DNA from: Paenibacillus sp. OK003
Lineage (GTDB): Bacteria; Bacillota; Bacilli; Paenibacillales; Paenibacillaceae
DNA length: 64,000 nt
Assembly (NCBI RefSeq): GCF_900109515.1
Contig: NZ_FOBD01000007.1
Coordinates: 186,001 to 250,000, forward strand
Reading direction: 5' to 3'
Each line of letters opens with the position of its first letter. Within the stretch, counting starts at the first letter, position 1. Below, in pieces: positions 25,217-34,036 of this stretch. The translations under genes and the position numbers were made by a program. The notes beneath the pieces are model-generated. The model had not been told where the DNA came from and ran no database searches. It worked only from the letters and a program-made list of their open reading frames with translations.

Positions 25217-25252
25217 GAGGAGACTCATGCATGATGGTGGGTCTTCTTTTTT
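25217..25252 (+). terminator. terminator after the riboswitch-controlled gene
   Basis: AGGAGACTCA (25217-25226) pairs, with two G-T pairs, with TGGGTCTTCT (25237-25246), followed by a T-run. Confidence 0.75.
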
Positions 25253-25307
25253 TATGGTTTGGGAAATGGAGATATGAATTTCCTGTGGCTAACGAGGAGG
25301 AATAAGC

Positions 25308-26000
25308 GTGCCGGATGTACGTGGAATACAATGGTTGTTCTTTGATGTGGGGGATACGCTTGTGGATGAATGGGAGCCGGTAGATGATATTATCGGACAG
25401 TTCGTTCGTGAAGCGTGTGCGCTTGGTTATCAGGTGGAGAAGCAGACGGTGCGAGAACTATTTGCCGCCTCCTACCGAAATTATGAGCAATGGCCGATGA
25501 AATTGGCTATTCGTACCCTGATTAGCGACGAGGGGCACCGGGAACAGATACAGGAGAAGCTGAAGTTCCGCAAAGAGCTTGAACGCCCCTTCGCGTCAGC
25601 CGACACTGTTCTCCAGACGTTGTCGCAGCACTATAAAATTGGTATCATTGCCAATCAGAGCCCGGGGACGGAAAATCGGCTGGATAGCTACGGCTTGCGC
25701 AAGTATGTGGATGTGCTGGCCTGTTCGGCTGAAGAAGGAGTGTCCAAGCCTGATCCTGAATTGTATGCTGTAGCGTTGAAACAGGCGGGATGCAAACCTG
25801 AGGAAGCGGTCATGATCGGCGACAGGATTGATAATGATATTATTCCAGCTAAGAAGCTGGGTATGCACACGATCCGGATTTTGCAGGGTTATGGCAGATT
25901 CCAGCCGGAGCTTGCGGATGCAGAGCGTCCGGACTGGACGATTGAATCACTGGAGGAACTTCTTCCATTGTTGATGGTAACTCAAAATTCGGACAACTAA
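25308..26000 (+). CDS. HAD-superfamily hydrolase
   Basis: A 230-residue HAD protein of subfamily IA: motif I FFDVGDTLVDE (nucleophile at about residue 12), motif II ANQS, motif III lysine in EEGVSKPDPELYAVAL and motif IV MIGDRIDNDIIPAKKLG. Motif I reads DVGDT instead of DxDGT, as in the YjjG/haloacid dehalogenase-like branch, so it is likely a small-molecule phosphatase. The start is a GTG with AGGAGGAATAAGC before it. Substrate not readable. Confidence 0.88.
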   Translation: MPDVRGIQWLFFDVGDTLVDEWEPVDDIIGQFVREACALGYQVEKQTVRELFAASYRNYEQWPMKLAIRTLISDEGHREQIQEKLKFRKELERPFASADTVLQTLSQHYKIGIIANQSPGTENRLDSYGLRKYVDVLACSAEEGVSKPDPELYAVALKQAGCKPEEAVMIGDRIDNDIIPAKKLGMHTIRILQGYGRFQPELADAERPDWTIESLEELLPLLMVTQNSDN

Positions 26001-26063
26001 ATGAAGTGCGGTATTTAAGATCTGATCGGTATGGATTAGGCTGCTGCTCAAACATATCAAAGG

Positions 26064-26114
26064 AAAGGCTGATCGTCTCAAGGGATAGGTTACTTGAGAT
26101 GATCAGCCTTTTTG
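26064..26114. terminator. bidirectional terminator between the HAD gene and mntH
   Basis: AAAGGCTGATC...CTCAAG (from 26064) pairs with CTTGAGATGATCAGCCTTT (ending 26111), with A-run and T-run on the two sides. Confidence 0.88.
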
Positions 26115-26147
26115 AGTTAGATAAAATATCGCATAGATCTATTTAAC

Positions 26148-27497
26148 CTAGAACAACATAATGGTCTGGATAATCAGATACACATTCAGGACAACGATAA
26201 CTCCAGCAATGATCCAGGAGGTAATTTTAAGCCATAGCTTGTTGGCAAAAGCCCCCATGCTTTTTTTGTCGCTCGTAAACATCACCAGTGGAATGACGGC
26301 AAAGGGGAGCTGCAGCGACAGCACAACCTGGCTCAGAATCAACAGTTCCTCTGTTCCATGCTCACCGGCAATGGCTGTTACGATAACGGCCGGGATGATC
26401 GCAATCAGACGTGTTACCAGTCGACGGAGCCACGCCGGAATACGAATGTTCAGGAAGCCTTCCATTACAATCTGTCCGGACAACGTGCCGGTGAGTGTTG
26501 AGTTCTGGCCTGAAGCCAGCAGGGCTACACCGAACAAGATACTTGCAATGGTGGTACCCAGAAGTGGTGTCAACAGATGGTATGCATCTGTAATTTCCGC
26601 GACCTGGGTCATGCCTACACTATGGAACACGGAAGCTGACAGAATCAGGATGGCTGCATTGATAAACAGGGCCAGCGTTAAAGCGATGGTTGAATCCATG
26701 GTGGTATAACGAATCGCTTCTTTTTTACCCTGAGGTGTCTGTTCAATCTGACGGGTCTGCACAATGGAAGAATGCAGATATAGATTATGGGGCATCACAG
26801 TTGCTCCAATAATTCCGATGGCGATATAAAGCATGGCTGGATTTTGCAAAATCTCGGTACTGGGTACAAAACCATGCATGACACCGCCCATATCCGGTTT
26901 GGCGAGAAACAGGTCAATCCCGAAGCAGAGGGCGATGGTAGCCATCAGCACGATAACGAGCGATTCCAATGCGCGGAAGCCTTTATTTTGCAGCAAAAGA
27001 ATGACCAGTACATCGACAGCGGTAACAATGACGCCGTATAACATGGGAATGTTGAACAGCAGCTTGAGCGCGATGGCTGAACCAATAACCTCGGCAAGGT
27101 CGGTGGCTGCAATCGCAAGCTCACACAAAATCCATAACATCATGACTACAGGCATGCTGAATCGTTCGCGGCAGGCTTGCGCCAAATCCCGTCCTGTGAC
27201 AATCCCGAGCTTGCCAGCGAGAGACTGCAATACCACAGCCATTAGATTTGATATCAGAATAACGGACAATAACGTATAACCGAACTGTGAACCACCGGCA
27301 ATATCCGTTGCCCAGTTCCCAGGGTCCATATATCCAACGGCAACCAGGTAACCAGGTCCAACAAAAGCGAGGAACTTTCTCCACCAAGCAGCGTTCTGAG
27401 GCACCTTCATGGAGCTGTGGGCTTCCCCGAGAGATGGGGCCATACCCGCAGCTAATGGCTCATTTGAAGGAGTGTTGAACGGATTTTTTTTACTCAT
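26148..27497 (-). CDS. mntH: Nramp-family manganese/divalent metal transporter MntH
   Basis: A 449-residue proton-coupled importer with 11 predicted membrane segments. The metal-site motifs of Nramp are intact: DPGN at residues 58-61 in [11 protein letters not shown] and [10 protein letters not shown] in the sixth helix. The first 40 residues are hydrophilic. It is monocistronic, with GGGTGAT before the ATG. In Bacillota mntH is normally repressed by MntR with manganese; I did not recognise a clear MntR box. Confidence 0.97.
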   Translation of the reverse strand: MSKKNPFNTPSNEPLAAGMAPSLGEAHSSMKVPQNAAWWRKFLAFVGPGYLVAVGYMDPGNWATDIAGGSQFGYTLLSVILISNLMAVVLQSLAGKLGIVTGRDLAQACRERFSMPVVMMLWILCELAIAATDLAEVIGSAIALKLLFNIPMLYGVIVTAVDVLVILLLQNKGFRALESLVIVLMATIALCFGIDLFLAKPDMGGVMHGFVPSTEILQNPAMLYIAIGIIGATVMPHNLYLHSSIVQTRQIEQTPQGKKEAIRYTTMDSTIALTLALFINAAILILSASVFHSVGMTQVAEITDAYHLLTPLLGTTIASILFGVALLASGQNSTLTGTLSGQIVMEGFLNIRIPAWLRRLVTRLIAIIPAVIVTAIAGEHGTEELLILSQVVLSLQLPFAVIPLVMFTSDKKSMGAFANKLWLKITSWIIAGVIVVLNVYLIIQTIMLF

Positions 27498-27645
27498 AAT
27501 ATAATCACCCGACTTTGAAGTATTGATATTCTATATGAAGAGGAACGGTGTCATTCCTTTGATTACATTTGAACCTTGAAACCAAAATCTTAAAAGCGTA
27601 ATTAAACGACTTCACATATGTCTAAACGTTTATGTTGATACTTAC

Positions 27646-27673
27646 ATTGTACTCCTTCAATTATTTTTGTCTA
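27646..27673 (-). promoter_or_regulatory. candidate mntH promoter
   Basis: On the minus strand TAGACA (27673-27668), 16-base spacer, TACAAT (27651-27646). A palindrome TAAACGTTTA lies just downstream at about 27622-27631 and could be an operator. The leader to the ATG is long, about 140 bases. Confidence 0.5.
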
Positions 27674-27837
27674 GTGCAACTTTTGTGTATGAGGACAAAA
27701 TTTACCGGAGAGTGAATTGTGCCTTAGTATATTACCCAACCCTGGATAAATTACCTGTGTTCATCCCCAATGCATGAAAAAGATAAAGATGTAAAAGCTG
27801 AATAAGGAGCAACAACGTTTCAAAATGAGCCAGAAGT

Positions 27838-27852
27838 TTAAATTGAATTGTA
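27838..27852. promoter_or_regulatory. OhrR-like operator upstream of ohr
   Basis: TTAAATTGAATTGTA matches the Bacillus OhrR operator pattern TACAATTNAATTGTA at 13 of 15 positions and lies 38 bases before the ohr start. No ohrR gene is in the window. The rest of the gap from 27674 is unremarkable. Confidence 0.5.
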
Positions 27853-27889
27853 GGCAACAAAAAACTTAAAGGTGAAGGAGAGATTCTTA

Positions 27890-28309
27890 ATGGAAGCTTT
27901 ATATACAGCAACAGCGACAGTTAAAGGTGGACGTACAGGTTCGGTGGCTTCTTCGGATGGCGTGCTCAAGCATGATCTGAAAATGCCAAAAGAACTTGGA
28001 GGCTCCGGTGGTGAAGGAACCAATCCTGAGCAGCTCTTTGCAGCGGGATACGGTGCATGTTATGAAAGTGCTCTTGCCAATGTGGCACGCAAAGCAGGCG
28101 TGAAATTGGAGAATGTGGTGGTCACAAGTAATGTATCCATCGGCAAAGATCCGGCAGATGATGGTTTCCAACTGTCTGTACGTTTGGATGTGAGCATGCC
28201 TGGCGTGGATCACAGTCAAGCAGAGGATCTTGCACGCAAGGCACATGATTTCTGTCCTTACTCCAAAGCAACACGCGGCAATATTGATGTGGTACTTAAT
28301 GTAGTTTAA
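27890..28309 (+). CDS. ohr: organic hydroperoxide resistance protein (Ohr/OsmC family)
   Basis: A 139-residue OsmC-fold peroxidase reducing organic hydroperoxides. Both reactive cysteines are present: Cys57 in AAGYGACYESAL and Cys122 in HDFCPYSKATRG, with the Arg of KGGRTGSV and Glu of NPEQLFAAGY nearby. GGTGAAGGAGAGA before ATG 27890 marks the start; an ATG at 27872 lacks a site. The upstream OhrR-like box suggests induction by organic peroxides. Confidence 0.95.
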   Translation: MEALYTATATVKGGRTGSVASSDGVLKHDLKMPKELGGSGGEGTNPEQLFAAGYGACYESALANVARKAGVKLENVVVTSNVSIGKDPADDGFQLSVRLDVSMPGVDHSQAEDLARKAHDFCPYSKATRGNIDVVLNVV

Positions 28310-28343
28310 GACCTGACTCGTAGGAGTAAAGGGAACATATAGA

Positions 28344-28411
28344 GCAGGGTATCTTTGGATACCTGATGTTCGAGTACAAGACCCTGCTGGCCTTCGGCAG
28401 GGTTTTGTATT
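28344..28411 (+). terminator. terminator with competing upstream pairing partner, after ohr
   Basis: ACCCTGC (28381-28387) pairs with GCAGGGT (28397-28403), followed by TTTTGTATTTT. An additional GCAGGGT at 28344-28350 can pair with the same ACCCTGC, and a hairpin GGTATC/GATACC (28348-28363) overlaps that alternative. The stem is a plausible ohr terminator; the arrangement also resembles an attenuator. Confidence 0.65.
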
Positions 28412-28514
28412 TTATAATACAGATGAGATGCAGGAGATTGCATGTTGAACAGCGTACTATTTTACATAATCTACTCTTGCTTGAAGTCATACATTCGAAT
28501 AAGGGGGAATGACA

Positions 28515-28760
28515 ATGAGTATTGAAGAGATGATAGAACGACGATTTGTATGCACCAAATGCAGGGGTACGGATTGTAATATTAAGGAAGTATCCATGTC
28601 AGGAGCGGGACTTAGCAAAATGTTTGATATTCAGCACAATCATTATCTCTTCGTCGCCTGTTCTTCCTGTGGATATGTAGAAGTATTCGATCCGGATGTG
28701 TTGAAAGGGAAAAAACAGGGTCAGGTGGGTACCATTCTTGATATTCTATTTGGCGGGTAA
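28515..28760 (+). CDS. small zinc-ribbon protein (COG3478-like)
   Basis: An 81-residue protein with two CxxC pairs (FVCTKCRGTDC and FVACSSCGYVEVFD) that form a zinc ribbon, matching the small 'nucleic-acid-binding Zn-ribbon' proteins annotated across Bacillota. No function is established. GGGGG seven bases before ATG 28515 selects that start over ATG 28509. Confidence 0.8.
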   Translation: MSIEEMIERRFVCTKCRGTDCNIKEVSMSGAGLSKMFDIQHNHYLFVACSSCGYVEVFDPDVLKGKKQGQVGTILDILFGG

Positions 28761-28858
28761 ATGTGCGTGAGTTGACATCGAACTAAAATTTCTTTAATAT
28801 GATTTAGTACTAAGAAGTGTCATTGCATGAACCAAATTTGAATTAACAGGTGATATCC

Positions 28859-29137
28859 ATGTCTTATAGACCGCGTATTGCAAATTTAGAATTAGCTAGT
28901 GGCAACAAGGAAGACGGATTGTATGAATTTAAAATGAAATTGGTAGACGGTACACAATGCCGTGTATTCTACTCCCATTCCCCGGAATGGAAGCTGACCA
29001 ATATCAGCCGTCTACAGAAAACACCTTGTCCGGTATGTCGCAAAGATTTCATTTGCAAATGCATGGACCAGTGGGCTGGTGACCTGCACCAACAGATGAT
29101 CGACGACCAATGGATGGAAAAGGCAATTGCCGAGTAA
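28859..29137 (+). CDS. hypothetical protein with cysteine cluster
   Basis: A 92-residue unrecognised protein. The N-terminal half is beta-rich (YEFKMKLVDGTQCRVFYSHS); the second half carries CPVCRKDFICKCMDQW, a CxxC then CxC motif likely to bind zinc or iron. AACAGGTGAT precedes the ATG; a GTG at 28850 is possible but less well placed. A strong terminator follows, so it is monocistronic. Confidence 0.7.
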   Translation: MSYRPRIANLELASGNKEDGLYEFKMKLVDGTQCRVFYSHSPEWKLTNISRLQKTPCPVCRKDFICKCMDQWAGDLHQQMIDDQWMEKAIAE

Positions 29138-29152
29138 TTGCCAAAACAGATA

Positions 29153-29190
29153 CGAGCGTGGGCATAGAGCCTGCGCTCTTTTTCTATTTT
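29153..29190 (+). terminator. terminator after the cysteine-cluster gene
   Basis: GAGCGTGGGC pairs with GCCTGCGCTC (two G-T pairs) around ATAGA, followed by five Ts. Confidence 0.85.
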
Positions 29191-29280
29191 CCGTTATACT
29201 TAAATAAAATGTGAAAAAGCGACCGAGATGACTCAAAACGGGTAAGTTATGCTAATAGCACACATGAGGAGGCCACGATT

Positions 29281-29703
29281 ATGACAGTAAATCAAACGGA
29301 TCAGCATCAGGGACACCCGATTGTGCTTGTGGACGGAGTCTGTCATTTCTGCCAAGGATTAACGAAGTGGATTATCAAGCGTGACCCTGAGGGGAAATAT
29401 CATTTTGCATCACTTCAATCGGATGTAGCGAAAAAATTGCTGGAGCAGGGCAATCTGTCCACGGACAGCATGGATACGTTTGTACTTATTGAGGATGGAA
29501 AATATTATACACGTTCAACCGCTGCGCTGCGTCTGGCCAAAGGATTGAAATTCCCCTATCCATTATTGTACGGGTTAATTATTGTACCGAAATTTATTCG
29601 GAATGCCATATATAACACGGTAGCTCGCAACCGATATCGCTGGTTTGGTCAAGATGAAGCGTGCATGCTGCCTACACCTGACATTAAGGATCGATTCCTT
29701 TAA
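29281..29703 (+). CDS. thiol-disulfide oxidoreductase of the DCC family (DUF393)
   Basis: A 140-residue protein with the family-defining DGVCHFCQG, where Cys21 and Cys24 make a CxxC, then FASLQSDVAKKLLEQ and the end FGQDEACMLPTPDIKDRF, which carries a further conserved cysteine. B. subtilis YuxK is of this type. The redox partner is unknown. GAGGAGGCCACGATT precedes the ATG. Confidence 0.9.
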   Translation: MTVNQTDQHQGHPIVLVDGVCHFCQGLTKWIIKRDPEGKYHFASLQSDVAKKLLEQGNLSTDSMDTFVLIEDGKYYTRSTAALRLAKGLKFPYPLLYGLIIVPKFIRNAIYNTVARNRYRWFGQDEACMLPTPDIKDRFL

Positions 29704-29802
29704 AAGGCTGAAGAATGACATCTTGTATCGGTAACGATTGATTAATAACGGAAATAATTGGGTAATGAGTACGGATCAACTCTATTTTGGGAGGCAAATA
29801 AC

Positions 29803-30666
29803 TTGAAGAAATGGACTACATTATTGATTGGGGCATTATTAGCAGTAAGCATGACAGCTTGCAGCAACGCTGCGGATAACAGTACAGCAACGCCGCCAGC
29901 TGGCAACGAAACGTCGAATGAGGAGAATACAACTGCGGAGCAGGCGACAAAACTCCCTACATTGGACGAATTAATCGACAAAACGAATGCAGCGACTAAA
30001 GACATGAAAAGCTTCACTACGGAAGCCAATATTGATCAAAATTTGAAGCTGGTGAACGGCGAGCAGTCCCAGGATCAACAGGTGAAAACATCGCTGAAGA
30101 TGGATATCATCAAAGATCCGATGATGATCTATCAGGAGATGAAGATGGAAATGTCCGGACAGGAAGCGCAGAACGTGAAGCAGTACATCACTTCGGATAA
30201 GATTTATTCGCAGGTGGGGGACCAGTGGGTCAAAATTCCTGACGAGCAAACGAAACCACTGATTGAGCAGATGCAGGCAAGCATGAATCCGGAAGGTGAG
30301 CTGGAGCAATTCAAAAAGATTGCCGAAGACACCAAAATTACGGAAGAAGGCGACAACTACGTGATTAACGCTGACGTATCCGGTGATAACGTGAAGGAGC
30401 TGGCCAAAGCGGTCATGGAGCAAAACGGATCGGATGCCCAAACTCAAGCGATGCTTGATCAAATGAATATTACCAGCATGAAAATGAAATATATGATCAA
30501 CAAAGAAACTTACCTGCCTGCAAGTACGGATGTCGACATGGTCATGGAAATGGAGCAGGAGGGACAGAAAATCTCGATGGACATGAAAATGACCAGCATG
30601 TTCTCCAACCATAATGGCGTGAAAGAGATCAAGATCCCGCAGGAAGCATTGGATAGTTCAAAATAA
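29803..30666 (+). CDS. lipoprotein, DUF6612/LppX-like
   Basis: A 287-residue lipoprotein: signal peptide WTTLLIGALLAVSMTACS (lipidated Cys near 20), a Thr/Glu-rich linker, then a beta-rich domain with repeated strands (KSFTTEANIDQNLKLVNGEQ, MIYQEMKMEMSGQEAQNVKQ). It matches the Bacillota lipoproteins annotated DUF6612, which resemble LolA/LppX half-barrels that hold a hydrophobic ligand. The real start is the TTG at 29803 (GGGAGG eight bases ahead). Met and Gln content is unusually high. Confidence 0.82.
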   Translation: MKKWTTLLIGALLAVSMTACSNAADNSTATPPAGNETSNEENTTAEQATKLPTLDELIDKTNAATKDMKSFTTEANIDQNLKLVNGEQSQDQQVKTSLKMDIIKDPMMIYQEMKMEMSGQEAQNVKQYITSDKIYSQVGDQWVKIPDEQTKPLIEQMQASMNPEGELEQFKKIAEDTKITEEGDNYVINADVSGDNVKELAKAVMEQNGSDAQTQAMLDQMNITSMKMKYMINKETYLPASTDVDMVMEMEQEGQKISMDMKMTSMFSNHNGVKEIKIPQEALDSSK

Positions 30667-30933
30667 AAAAAAGCTTGCGGATAAGCGGGTGACATTCTCT
30701 CTGTTGAGAATTTAGCCTGGTCAAAGCTGCTATGATGTGGATCTTCTGGAGAAGGCACTTCTGATATGAATTTGTGTGAATCGACAGGTTCGGCGGATTC
30801 AATCGGGGGTGTTTTTCTTTTTTGTATCCGTTGTGGTGAGAGTCCAAGGTGTTATAGTATAGTCGTGTAAACGATTGAATTTAGAGTTGATGGGAAGTTG
30901 AAGGAAGGTTATTTCAGGCAGGAGGTCAAAGAA

Positions 30934-31317
30934 ATGATTGAATATGCACATATACATCATGTGAGTCTGGCTGTACGTGATTTGGAAGTTGCGAAAAAAT
31001 TTTATTCTAGTTTGCTCCGCATGCAGGAGATTGAACGTCCGCCGTTCAACTCTACGGGCACATGGTATGCCATTGGTAGTCAACAGCTTCATCTGTTACA
31101 GCACCCGCAGGGACACACTCTTCGTGAGGCAGGGATCGATACTACAGATGGACATTTTGCGATCTGGGTGAAGAGTTACAAGGAGACTTTGGCCTGGCTG
31201 GATCAGCAGGGAATTGAATATGAGGCGAGACCGGATAGTGTTGCCGGGTTTGCACAGATTTTTGTGCTTGATCCGGATCGTAATATTGTTGAGTTTGATG
31301 CACCTTATCATTCTTGA
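30934..31317 (+). CDS. VOC-family (glyoxalase/bleomycin-resistance-like) protein
   Basis: A 127-residue single VOC domain: IHHVSLAVRDLEVAKKFYSS at the start and FVLDPDRNIVEFDAP at the end. The metal ligands expected in the fold (His7 or 8, His/Glu in the middle, Glu in IVEF) appear present, so metal-dependent activity is possible. AGGAGG eight bases before ATG 30934 sets the start. Substrate unknown. The gap 30667-30933 shows no gene. Confidence 0.85.
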   Translation: MIEYAHIHHVSLAVRDLEVAKKFYSSLLRMQEIERPPFNSTGTWYAIGSQQLHLLQHPQGHTLREAGIDTTDGHFAIWVKSYKETLAWLDQQGIEYEARPDSVAGFAQIFVLDPDRNIVEFDAPYHS

Positions 31318-31342
31318 GCGGATTTGCGTTTGAATAAATCCC

Positions 31343-31371
31343 TTGCTCCTCCAGAAATTGTATGCTATATT
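31343..31371 (+). promoter_or_regulatory. likely promoter of the Tad pilus operon
   Basis: TTGCTC (31343-31348), 17-base spacer, TATATT (31366-31371). Transcription would start near 31378, upstream of the hairpin at 31400-31443. Confidence 0.6.
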
Positions 31372-31392
31372 ATCCATACATTCATAGCACGT

Positions 31393-31449
31393 GACGGAAG
31401 CACCGTCCATACATCGCATATTCTTGCGGTTATTGGACGGTGCTTTTTT
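31393..31449 (+). terminator. terminator/attenuator-like leader ahead of the Tad operon
   Basis: GCACCGTCCA (31400-31409) pairs with TGGACGGTGC (31434-31443), followed by TTTTTT. GACGG at 31393-31397 can instead pair with CCGTC (31403-31407) in the terminator's left arm. The element may end the VOC transcript, attenuate the Tad transcript, or both. Confidence 0.75.
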
Positions 31450-31478
31450 GTGCTTTTTTTGCAGGGAGGGAAGAAGAA

Positions 31479-32702
31479 TTGATTGTTCTTAAGGCAGTAC
31501 TGGCTTCCAAAGATAGAGAGTATATCAGCGCCTGGCTTGATTTTGTACAAGGCAGCCCTTCCGGCTCAGGTATACGATTTACCGCCTTTTCACAATGGGA
31601 ACCGTTCAGGGATTACATGAATGAACAGGAAGGCAGGGAACTGCCGGATCTGGTAATTGCGGAACCGGAGTTCCTGAACCATTGGCTGGGTAACGGTGGC
31701 GAAACCTCAGGTATTCCATGGCTGATGCTTAGTGAAGGATTAGATGTGGTGGATGAGGATAAACGGCTGATGAAATATCAACCATTGCCTACACTGATGG
31801 ACGCTGTTCTTAATGCTTGTCGGCAGCCGCGTCGGAAGAAGGCCCATCGTCCAGGACAGGAGACACTTTCTATTGGAATTGTATCAGCCTCCGGCGGGAG
31901 TGGCAAGACTGCGGTGGCGATGCATATGGCGAAGCAACTGGGGCTTGCAGGATACGCTGTTCTGTATCTCAATCTGGAGACGCTGGATAGCTCGATGCCG
32001 TTTCTGGAGAAGGGTCTGTCTAGAAGTGGACAGCGTATACCTGACATAGAAACAGGGCTATCACGTCTGCTTTACGATTTGAAGGTGGGCAGGAAGGAAT
32101 CAGGCAAACAGGGACAAGTGCTGTCTTCCTCCAAAGGGGTGGACGGATATGTGCTTCGTCACGAAGCGCTGAAATCGGATGTATTCTGGCCGTTATCGAA
32201 TCGGAAGGAATTGCTGCAAATGTCCCGTGAAGATACCAAGAGCCTGATCCGTTATTTGGCTGACTGTGGGCAATATGATGTGCTCATTCTCGATGGGGAC
32301 TCAGGTTGGGATGGACGCAGTGAGGGGATTTTCGATGCTGCAGATGTGTTCGTGTGGCTGGTTGAGGATGGCATCTCTTCCATGCACCGCTGGGGTCAAT
32401 GGATGCAGCATATGGAGCGTACGTGGCCGGATCTGCATGAAAGTGTACTGGATCGTGCCCGCTTCATTGTCAACAAGTATCGGGACAGCGTCATCAATGG
32501 ACTGCCAAGGTCTGATCTGCATCTGGATGCTGTGCTGCCGTACATCCCTTCCTGGAAGCAGCTGAGTCAGGAGGAAGTGATGCTCAGCTCACCTATTTTT
32601 CAACGCGAAGTGAAGACGCTATGCGCCATGATTGTACAGGATGGGGAAGAAGAACTGAAGCAGACAGGACGAATCCAGAAGGGTGATGGGTGGTCACCAT
32701 GA
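31479..32702 (+). CDS. tadZ: TadZ/CpaE-like ATPase of the Tad pilus system
   Basis: A 407-residue protein: an N-terminal receiver-like domain (KAVLASKDREYISAWLDFVQ, then ELPDLVIAEPEF) and a MinD/ParA-type ATPase with Walker A ASGGSGKTA (about residues 139-147) and a Walker B-like DVLILDGDSGWDG. The lysine that gives ParA/MinD the deviant KGGxGKT is serine here. TadZ directs the pilus machine to its place in the cell. The start is TTG 31479 with GGGAGGG before it; the frame upstream runs into the terminator. Confidence 0.85.
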   Translation: MIVLKAVLASKDREYISAWLDFVQGSPSGSGIRFTAFSQWEPFRDYMNEQEGRELPDLVIAEPEFLNHWLGNGGETSGIPWLMLSEGLDVVDEDKRLMKYQPLPTLMDAVLNACRQPRRKKAHRPGQETLSIGIVSASGGSGKTAVAMHMAKQLGLAGYAVLYLNLETLDSSMPFLEKGLSRSGQRIPDIETGLSRLLYDLKVGRKESGKQGQVLSSSKGVDGYVLRHEALKSDVFWPLSNRKELLQMSREDTKSLIRYLADCGQYDVLILDGDSGWDGRSEGIFDAADVFVWLVEDGISSMHRWGQWMQHMERTWPDLHESVLDRARFIVNKYRDSVINGLPRSDLHLDAVLPYIPSWKQLSQEEVMLSSPIFQREVKTLCAMIVQDGEEELKQTGRIQKGDGWSP

Positions 32703-34036
32703 TGGATTCATCCAAGATGATACTGGACCGTGAAGAACAGTTTCAGATCATGCGCCGGGAGGTCAGAGAAGGCCTGGATTTAACATCCTCTGCGGGAGAC
32801 GAAGAACTGTGGCAGGGAATTGAGCGTAAAGTGCTCTCTGATCCGAAGCTGGATGATCTGACCTCCGGGGAGCGTCATACCCTGGTGCAGCGGTTATTTG
32901 ATTCCTTTCGAGGGCTGGATATTCTGCAACCATTGGTGGATCATCCCGAAATTACGGAGATTATGATCAACAGCCACCGGGAGATTTTCGTTGAGCAGGA
33001 AGGTGAAGTCAGACAGCTCACGCTGGAGTTCGAGTCAAGGGAACGGTTGGAAGACATTATCCAGATGATTGTATCCGGGGTGAACCGGATTGTGAATGAG
33101 TCTTCTCCAATCGTGGATGCGCGGTTGAAAGACGGCTCGCGGGTCAATATCGTGCTGCCTCCGATTGCGTTGAAGGGTCCGACCATGACGATTCGAAAAT
33201 TCCCAAGTGAACCAATGAAGATGTCCGATCTAATTGGTAAAGGTGCCCTGCATGAGGAAGCGGCAGAATTGCTGCAGCAGTTGGTACGCAGCAAATACAA
33301 TATTTTTATCGGCGGTGGAACCGGGTCGGGAAAAACCACGTTCCTAAATGCATTATCTCAGTTTATCCCTCCGGATGAACGGATCATTACGATTGAGGAC
33401 TCTGCTGAATTACAGATTGTCACGGTACCCAATCTGGTATCGCTGGAGACGCGCAATGCGAATACCGAGGGCAAGGGGCAAATATCTATTCGTGATTTGA
33501 TCAAGTCATCCTTGCGGATGCGTCCGAATCGAATTGTCATTGGTGAGGTGCGGGGAGCAGAAGCACTGGATATGTTACAGGCTATGAACACTGGACATGA
33601 TGGCTCGTTGTCCACGGGTCACGCCAATACGATCTCCGATATGATCAGCAGATTGGAGACCATGGTGCTCAGCGGAGCGGATCTGCCCATTGTGGTTGTC
33701 CGGCAGCAGATCAGCTCGGCCATTGATATCTTTGTACATTTATCCCGGCTGCGGGACCGTTCACGTCGGGTGACCGAGATTAGCGAAGTGATTGGCATGC
33801 AGGACGGAGAAGTACTGCTCAATCCACTGTTTCGTTTCCAGGAAATTGAAGAAAAAGAAGGCAAGATTATTGGCGGACTCGTGCAAGTTGGAACACTGAG
33901 ACAAGTGGATAAAATTCAGATGGCTGGGCTAGGGGAATGGTTGAACGAGTACATAGAACGCAATAGCGATGAGTTGAATGAATCAGATAACAACGAAAAT
34001 AAGTTGATTTTATGGGTGGGTGATGAAGTTGGGTGA
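32699..34036 (+). CDS. tadA: TadA/CpaF-type secretion ATPase
   Basis: A 445-residue GspE-superfamily ATPase that powers Flp pilus assembly. Seen are the N-terminal region with HPEITEIMINSHREIFVEQ, Walker A GGTGSGKTT (about 206-214), the Asp box TIEDSAEL, Walker B IVIGEVRGAEALDMLQAMN and the His box SLSTGHAN. Starts at GTG 32690 or ATG 32699/32702; it slightly overlaps tadZ. Its 3' end overlaps tadB by 14 bases. Confidence 0.96.
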   Translation: MMDSSKMILDREEQFQIMRREVREGLDLTSSAGDEELWQGIERKVLSDPKLDDLTSGERHTLVQRLFDSFRGLDILQPLVDHPEITEIMINSHREIFVEQEGEVRQLTLEFESRERLEDIIQMIVSGVNRIVNESSPIVDARLKDGSRVNIVLPPIALKGPTMTIRKFPSEPMKMSDLIGKGALHEEAAELLQQLVRSKYNIFIGGGTGSGKTTFLNALSQFIPPDERIITIEDSAELQIVTVPNLVSLETRNANTEGKGQISIRDLIKSSLRMRPNRIVIGEVRGAEALDMLQAMNTGHDGSLSTGHANTISDMISRLETMVLSGADLPIVVVRQQISSAIDIFVHLSRLRDRSRRVTEISEVIGMQDGEVLLNPLFRFQEIEEKEGKIIGGLVQVGTLRQVDKIQMAGLGEWLNEYIERNSDELNESDNNENKLILWVGDEVG

